A program made the translations under genes and the position numbers. A model generated the notes under the pieces. That model saw nothing but the letters and a program-made list of their open reading frames with translations, made no database searches and was not told the DNA's origin. This document shows positions 1 to 3,334 of a DNA stretch of 5,100 nucleotides, one piece after another; position 1 is the stretch's first letter, and each line of letters opens with the position of its first letter. Source of the stretch: Thermodesulfobacteriota bacterium (lineage in GTDB: Bacteria; Desulfobacterota; Syntrophobacteria; BM002); assembly GCA_947259475.1 (NCBI GenBank), contig CAMYLW010000358.1, forward strand, positions 1 to 5,100, in the 5' to 3' direction.

Positions 1-131
1 GGGATAGGCAACATATTGACTCTTTTCAATATAAGGAGAATGAAACATCTGTGCCAAGTGTCTTAACAGTATATGTCTTTGAAATTGCATTATATTTCCA
101 AATCGAAGAGTGTGCGGAGATAATTAGGAAC

Positions 132-158
132 TTTACGGTCTGTAAAAAATGCTGACAG
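132..158 (+). promoter_or_regulatory. Putative upstream activator (enhancer) site, copy 1
   Basis: Three five-base half-sites sit exactly one helical turn apart: TTTAC at 132-136, the reverse-oriented GTAAA at 142-146, and CTGAC at 152-156 within CTGACAG. The block 133-158 matches 2177-2202 at 22 of 26 positions. Both copies lie about 95 bp upstream of a sigma-54 box, placing the dyad centre near -141 of the predicted start. This is the usual location for binding sites of sigma-54 activators. The protein that binds is not identifiable from the window. The role is inferred from repetition, symmetry and spacing. Confidence 0.6.
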
Positions 159-252
159 GCTTTCAGTTAGGACCACGGAGAAAATCACGGGTTGAATTCA
201 GAAAAACCTATGAAATTAATATATTGGTATCCTCTTGGGTCATCCATCTTCT

Positions 253-269
253 TTGGCATGACCTTTGCC
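253..269 (+). promoter_or_regulatory. Sigma-54 promoter (-24/-12 box)
   Basis: The sequence TTGGCATGACCTTTGCC fits the sigma-54 consensus YTGGCACG-N4-TTGCW. TTGGCA and TTGC are exact, the G at consensus position eight is present, and the invariant GG (255-256) and GC (267-268) are 10 bases apart as required. Transcription should start near 280, giving a leader of about 140 nt to the ATG at 422. The deviations are T for C in the -24 element and C instead of A/T after TTGC. The upstream motif at 132-158 supports the call. Confidence 0.65.
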
Positions 270-313
270 GTAGCATTCATTGTGAAAAAGAGCATTCACA
301 TGAACTTACAACG

Positions 314-334
314 TCCCTCAAGGACCATGAGGGA
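314..334 (+). other. Leader hairpin of the fused kinase mRNA
   Basis: TCCCTCA (314-320) pairs perfectly with TGAGGGA (328-334) around a seven-base loop. It lies downstream of the predicted sigma-54 start and about 88 nt before the ATG. It is followed by a purine-rich run rather than a U-tract, so it is not an intrinsic terminator. It could affect mRNA stability or ribosome access. No function can be read from the sequence. Confidence 0.35.
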
Positions 335-421
335 AAGGGGTGGGCTTCTCCTCACTTGATAAGAGCACCTATTTGTTTATGTAGGTCTCCTCTAAAGGCT
401 TACTACAGTGGATCTCCTCCC

Positions 422-2068
422 ATGAAAGCAATTAATACTAAAAGTAGCCCTGTGCGGAAAGCTTTAGGAGAGGCCGAGGCCAACCATCGAGCAGGGGTAG
501 AGTTGGCCTTAAGCAACCCGGCATTCTATCCTCATTACGTCAAAACCATTGAAATTGAAGAGACCCACATTTCAAAAGTCTTTCTCACCGGGGACTTTGT
601 CTACAAGTTGAAAAAACCGGTTGATTTTGGCTTTCTGGACTTCACCACCTTAGAGAAACGACATCACTACTGCGAACAGGAGGTCCTGTTAAACCAGCGG
701 CTTAGCCACCAGGTCTACCTGGAGGTGGTGGCCATTACGCTAGAACAGAGCGGGTACGCACTCAATGGTACCGGACAGCCAGTGGAATATGCGGTGAAGA
801 TGCGACAGCTTCCTCGCAAAAAAACTATGCTCGAGCTATTGCGGCGGGGGAAACTGAGCGATGATATGCTGCAGAAGCTGGTCCAGTTTCTGGCGCGCTT
901 TTACGAAAAGGCCCGGCGCGGGCCTACAATTGATGCCATCGGGTCACAGATGGTTATAGAGGGCAACGTTGAGGAGGATTTTTCCCAGACAGAACCTTTC
1001 GTACCTTCAATTTTAGATCCGAATAACTTCTCTCGTATACATGATGCGGTACGCGCTTTCCTCAGCAACAACACAGACCTTTTTCAACGCCGCATTGAAG
1101 CAGGGTGCGTTTGCGACTGTCATGGTGATCTGCGGTTGGGTCACATATATTTTGTGGATGGCATTCAAATCATAGACTGCATAGAGTTCAATGACCGTTT
1201 TCGCTACGGTGATGTAGCCTCCGATCTAGCTTTCCTCGCCATGGATCTAGACTATCATGGGTTCTCAGAGGTTGGCCATACACTGCTCACCGCCTATGCC
1301 CGGGCGGCCAGCGATCCGGAAGTCTTCATGCTTCTTGATTTCTACAAGTGTTACCGGGCTCACGTGCGCTGCAAGGTGGAATGCCTGAGGCAGGCGACAG
1401 GAGAATTAGCTGCAAGGAAGGCCAGACTAACGGTGGAAAGAGCCCAGCGCTACTTCGAGCTCGCCTATGGATATGCCGGCAGTTTCAGCCGCCAGACCCT
1501 CTGGATTATCTGCGGATTGAGCGGTAGCGGCAAGAGCACCATAGCTTCTGAACTGGCAAAACGGCTGCATCTACCCATCCACAACTCGGATGTCATCCGC
1601 AAGAAGTACTTCGGTCTTAGCCCGAAAGAGCCAAAGGTGGCATCGTTTGGAGAGGGCATTTATACGCCAGTTGCTACAGCCCAAACCTACGAGCGCATGC
1701 TGCTGTTGGCGAGGGAGGAGTTATTTCATGGCAATTCTGTAATTCTGGACGCCACTTTTTGCAGACGACAGCATCGAGAATTGTTTCGTTGTTTGGCCAT
1801 AGAGATGGGGGCAAATGTAATCTTTGTGGAGTGCCTCTGTCCAGATGCGGTGTTACGTGTGAGGCTCGCCGAGCGGCAGACAAAATCGTCGATTTCAGAT
1901 GCCCGCCTCAAGCATTTGGAGGCTCAGCGGCAGGCATTTGAGCCGCTGGATGAACTGGGGGATGATTTGCACCTGCAAGTCAGCACCGAACAGCCGCTTC
2001 AGCAGAGTCTCCAGCAGATATTGTCAGCTGCGTACCTCCTGCAAGATAAGCAGACAAGACAATTATAA
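422..2068 (+). CDS. Fused aminoglycoside-phosphotransferase-like / P-loop ATP-binding kinase protein
   Basis: This 548-residue protein joins two kinase-like halves, as in the family usually named 'bifunctional aminoglycoside phosphotransferase/ATP-binding protein' (COG2187 plus COG0645). The N-terminal half (about 25-340) opens with the family block 'ETHISKVFLTGDFVYKLKKP' and 'GFLDFTTLEKR'. It carries the phosphotransferase catalytic loop CHGDLRLGH (233-241, D236 the likely catalytic base) and a metal-binding IIDCIEFND (250-258, D252). The C-terminal half has a Walker A motif GLSGSGKS (365-372), then NSD (388-390) and LDAT (442-445), typical of small-molecule P-loop kinases. There is no signal peptide or membrane segment, so it should be cytoplasmic. 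The substrate is unknown in this family, and antibiotic resistance should not be assumed from the name. ATG 422 is chosen because family similarity begins soon after it and the upstream extension crosses a sigma-54 promoter. The Shine-Dalgarno is poor: only GTGGA at 409-413, followed by a pyrimidine run CTCCTCCC. Confidence 0.9.
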   Translation: MKAINTKSSPVRKALGEAEANHRAGVELALSNPAFYPHYVKTIEIEETHISKVFLTGDFVYKLKKPVDFGFLDFTTLEKRHHYCEQEVLLNQRLSHQVYLEVVAITLEQSGYALNGTGQPVEYAVKMRQLPRKKTMLELLRRGKLSDDMLQKLVQFLARFYEKARRGPTIDAIGSQMVIEGNVEEDFSQTEPFVPSILDPNNFSRIHDAVRAFLSNNTDLFQRRIEAGCVCDCHGDLRLGHIYFVDGIQIIDCIEFNDRFRYGDVASDLAFLAMDLDYHGFSEVGHTLLTAYARAASDPEVFMLLDFYKCYRAHVRCKVECLRQATGELAARKARLTVERAQRYFELAYGYAGSFSRQTLWIICGLSGSGKSTIASELAKRLHLPIHNSDVIRKKYFGLSPKEPKVASFGEGIYTPVATAQTYERMLLLAREELFHGNSVILDATFCRRQHRELFRCLAIEMGANVIFVECLCPDAVLRVRLAERQTKSSISDARLKHLEAQRQAFEPLDELGDDLHLQVSTEQPLQQSLQQILSAAYLLQDKQTRQL

Positions 2069-2088
2069 TCAGCCCAAGTGAGAAATAT

Positions 2089-2173
2089 GCCCGGATAGAG
2101 GACGCCAGGAAGGACGGCCATATCCGTGCTCGCAGGTACGCCAAGGCGTGAATTCCTGAAACATCCGGGCTAG
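2089..2173 (-). repeat. Small palindrome-ended repeat element, copy A (inverse orientation)
   Basis: The ends are an 8-bp perfect inverted repeat, GCCCGGAT at 2089-2096 and ATCCGGGC at 2163-2170, enclosing 66 bases. Read on the minus strand, the element begins CTAGCCCGGATGTTTCA, which is identical to 2877-2893 on the plus strand. The similarity continues through GAATT and later through GCGAG, ATGGC and GT blocks with gaps. Inside are nested complementary segments: CAGGAA 2106-2111 with TTCCTG 2153-2158, ACGG 2114-2117 with CCGT 2124-2127, and a palindrome ACGCCAAGGCGT at 2138-2149. It starts about 20 bases after the kinase gene stop and may act as its mRNA 3' end, although no U-tract follows. 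It resembles REP or MITE-type elements. Confidence 0.6.
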
Positions 2174-2175
2174 GC

Positions 2176-2202
2176 CTTACGCCCTGTAAGAAATTCTGAC
2201 AG
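2176..2202 (+). promoter_or_regulatory. Putative upstream activator (enhancer) site, copy 2
   Basis: Three half-sites are spaced 10 bp apart with alternating direction: CTTAC 2176-2180, GTAAG 2186-2190 and CTGAC 2196-2200 within CTGACAG. Compared with the copy at 132-158, the outer arm base differs (C here, T there) and its partner on the opposite arm changes to match (G here, A there), so the dyad is preserved. The site ends about 97 bp before the sigma-54 box at 2300-2316, almost the same spacing as copy 1. It begins two bases after repeat copy A. An activator of the sigma-54 class is inferred, not seen. Confidence 0.6.
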
Positions 2203-2299
2203 TCATCTTTATTAAACCGGCGTCAAAAATTGGCCTGCGCTTTCAAAAATCTCTTTTGATTTCTTCTAGTTAGCGGATAAGTTTATTAACGTAGACATC

Positions 2300-2316
2300 T
2301 TGGCATTACAGTTGCT
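2300..2316 (+). promoter_or_regulatory. Sigma-54 promoter (-24/-12 box) of the response regulator gene
   Basis: TTGGCATTACAGTTGCT matches YTGGCACG-N4-TTGCW with exact TTGGCA and TTGCT and the required 10 bases between GG (2302-2303) and GC (2314-2315). The two deviations are T for C and T for G at the end of the -24 element. The predicted start is near 2327, leaving a short leader of about 27 nt that contains the ribosome binding site at 2341-2344. The box coincides with the first codons of a longer open frame beginning at TTG 2300, which argues against that earlier start. Confidence 0.7.
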
Positions 2317-2340
2317 CTTGCTTGAGACGAAACCAACTGT

Positions 2341-2344
2341 GGAG
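2341..2344 (+). promoter_or_regulatory. Ribosome binding site that sets the response regulator start
   Basis: GGAG lies nine bases before ATG 2354, inside the short leader predicted from the sigma-54 promoter. It supports starting the protein at 2354 rather than at the in-frame TTG at 2300. Confidence 0.6.
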
Positions 2345-2353
2345 AAAGCTCAC

Positions 2354-2794
2354 ATGAGAGACACATTTATAATCATGATAGCAGACCGAAATCGAAACGT
2401 TCGGTGGTTTCTTCGAAGGGAGTTTGAGGCAGAGGGCTACCTCGTGATATTGGCGAAAGATGGCAGAGAGGTATTGAAGATGACCAGAGTTGGTGCGATG
2501 CCTGACCTCTTAATCTTGGACCTGGATATGCCATATGTGGACGGAGTGAAAATATTGGAGCAACTGCAAGACAAAGAACCTTCTATGCCGATAGTCATCC
2601 ACACAACTTCTTTGGAGTATGAGGGCCACTCGGCTGTTCGAGAAGCGGCAGCTTTTATGGAGAAGACGGGAAACAATATTGGCCACTTGAAAGAACTAGT
2701 GGAAAAGACCCTCAGAGGGTCCTACCCTCATCGGTTCATGCATGCCGAAGGACAGCCAGAAGACAAAAAAGGTGAAGTACACCAGCGAGACTGA
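2354..2794 (+). CDS. Single-domain response regulator (receiver only)
   Basis: This 146-residue protein is a CheY-like receiver domain with a short hydrophilic tail (about 123-146) and no output domain. It would act by protein contact or phosphotransfer in the cytoplasm. The phosphoacceptor is D56 in LILDLDMP (53-60). T84 and K104 occupy the conserved switch Thr and Lys positions, and IMIAD (7-11) is the first strand with acidic D11. Two features are unusual. The residue after D11, normally a second Asp or Glu that helps bind magnesium, is Arg (R12). The residue after K104, normally Pro, is Thr. The protein may therefore be phosphorylated poorly or behave atypically. The ATG at 2354 is preferred because GGAG precedes it and the longer frame overlaps the sigma-54 promoter. 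Transcription is probably sigma-54 dependent. The histidine kinase starting at 3335 is a possible partner, but 540 bases and a candidate separate promoter lie between them. Confidence 0.9.
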   Translation: MRDTFIIMIADRNRNVRWFLRREFEAEGYLVILAKDGREVLKMTRVGAMPDLLILDLDMPYVDGVKILEQLQDKEPSMPIVIHTTSLEYEGHSAVREAAAFMEKTGNNIGHLKELVEKTLRGSYPHRFMHAEGQPEDKKGEVHQRD

Positions 2795-2876
2795 TACCAT
2801 TGATAGGTATTCACTTGAATAAAAGCTCTGAACACGTAAGAAAGAACCAAACACCTGAACCCGTAGACTTTCTCGG

Positions 2877-2937
2877 CTAGCCCGGATGTTTCATGAATTG
2901 ATGTCGCGAGACCGCGGAGATGGCTGTTCCACCGGGC
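2877..2937 (+). repeat. Small palindrome-ended repeat element, copy B
   Basis: It begins CTAGCCCGGATGTTTCA (2877-2893), identical over 17 bases to the minus strand of copy A, then one mismatch and a shared GAATT (2895-2899). Further blocks align with copy A with gaps: GCGAG at 2906-2910, GGAGATGGCTGTTCC at 2916-2930. Its end CCGGGC (2932-2937) is complementary to its own start GCCCGG (2880-2885). It is therefore a shorter version of the same element, 58 bases between palindromic ends against 82 in copy A, in the opposite orientation. Together the copies bracket the response regulator gene with its promoter and upstream motif. Confidence 0.6.
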
Positions 2938-2959
2938 AACCGCAGGGAGTTGGATCCGA

Positions 2960-2980
2960 GGCGTACTTGAACAGTACGTC
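2960..2980 (+). other. Hairpin next to repeat copy B
   Basis: CGTACT (2962-2967) pairs with AGTACG (2973-2978) around a five-base loop TGAAC. A G-U pair and a G-C pair extend the stem to 2960/2980. No U-tract follows, so it is not a standard terminator. Its closeness to copy B suggests it may be part of a longer version of that repeat, which copy A would lack. This part is inference. Confidence 0.35.
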
Positions 2981-3068
2981 GCACTTTAGTGCCATCCCAG
3001 CATTACAACTGCTATTATTATTGTGGCTAGGCGGTTAGATGCTTAGATTCCCAAAGCTCAAAATTTAC

Positions 3069-3097
3069 TTGACAACAGCTAACTGGCCAAATACTTT
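3069..3097 (+). promoter_or_regulatory. Candidate sigma-70-type promoter for the histidine kinase
   Basis: A perfect -35 hexamer TTGACA (3069-3074) is followed after 17 bases by TACTTT (3092-3097), which keeps only three of six -10 consensus bases. The surroundings are AT-rich. A start near 3104 would give a leader of about 230 nt. No better candidate is visible before the kinase gene, but the weak -10 keeps this uncertain. Confidence 0.35.
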
Positions 3098-3129
3098 AAA
3101 AAATATCCGATTATATATATTGCAATGGT

Positions 3130-3233
3130 TACACAATTACCCCTCAGGACATCACAGTCTTTCTAGGTGAATGTATGATAAACAGGATTTTATGGAATGA
3201 TAAATGCGGCCGAAGGCTTTAGTACACAATTAC
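3130..3233 (+). repeat. 11-bp direct repeat pair in the kinase leader
   Basis: TACACAATTAC occurs at 3130-3140 and again at 3223-3233, starts 93 bp apart, both downstream of the candidate promoter and upstream of the kinase start. It could be an operator pair or simply chance in AT-rich DNA. No known binding site is recognised. Confidence 0.3.
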
Positions 3234-3334
3234 AGTTGCGTCCTTTCTCTTTTTAGGATCCTTCACAAACACCCAGAGCAAGAAAGTGCTCAAGTAGGCA
3301 TCTTAAATCATTATTACATTTCTTTGATAAACAT

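Larger units (their letters stand above)
1..421. other. Upstream intergenic region of the fused kinase gene
   Basis: No convincing gene lies in this stretch. The first ~130 bases are AT-rich and I see no clear sigma-70 promoter in them. From 132 onward the region is regulatory: a three-half-site upstream motif, then about 95 bp of spacer, then a sigma-54 -24/-12 box, then a leader of roughly 140 nt containing one hairpin before the ATG at 422. The reading frame of the downstream gene stays open back to 149, but that extension has no family resemblance and runs across both the sigma-54 box and part of the upstream motif. Confidence 0.6.
2795..3334. other. Long intergenic region between response regulator and histidine kinase
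   Basis: No gene longer than about 20 codons is supported here. It contains repeat copy B (2877-2937), an adjacent hairpin (2960-2980), a candidate sigma-70-type promoter (3069-3097), an AT-rich tract (about 3092-3122) and an 11-bp direct repeat (3130-3140 and 3223-3233). I found no sigma-54 box and no third copy of the upstream motif in it. No U-tract terminator follows the response regulator gene. The only hairpin near its stop (ATACC/GGTAT, 2794-2810) is weak. Confidence 0.6.

Noticed and set aside
3..155. A 50-codon open frame entering from the window edge, possibly the tail of an upstream gene
   Set aside because: It is short, in AT-rich DNA, with no recognisable domain, and its last codons are the repeated upstream motif. 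It cannot be excluded without the preceding sequence.
210..359. A 49-codon frame starting MKLIYWYPLG with a hydrophobic stretch, resembling a small membrane protein
   Set aside because: It has no convincing ribosome binding site, and the hydrophobic codons are exactly where the sigma-54 box (253-269) lies, so the predicted transcript would begin inside it.
149..421. N-terminal extension of the fused kinase by 91 codons
   Set aside because: It has no family similarity, crosses the sigma-54 promoter and part of the upstream motif, and family alignment starts only after ATG 422.
1465..1941. Several short open frames on both strands within the fused kinase gene
   Set aside because: They are shadows of the real coding frame and show no independent start signals or domains.
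2793..2811. Hairpin ATACC/GGTAT overlapping the response regulator stop as a terminator
   Set aside because: It has only five strong pairs, mostly A-T, and no U-tract after it.
2826..2844. Possible third copy of the enhancer motif (GTAAGAAA at 2836-2843)
   Set aside because: Only the middle half-site matches. The flanking half-sites at 10-bp steps are absent and no sigma-54 box follows.
3171..3256. Overlapping mini-frames of 9-19 codons upstream of the kinase, one (ATG 3175) with AGGTG at a fair distance
   Set aside because: They are too short to judge, have no recognisable leader-peptide or attenuator features, and no repeated codons or terminator structure nearby.
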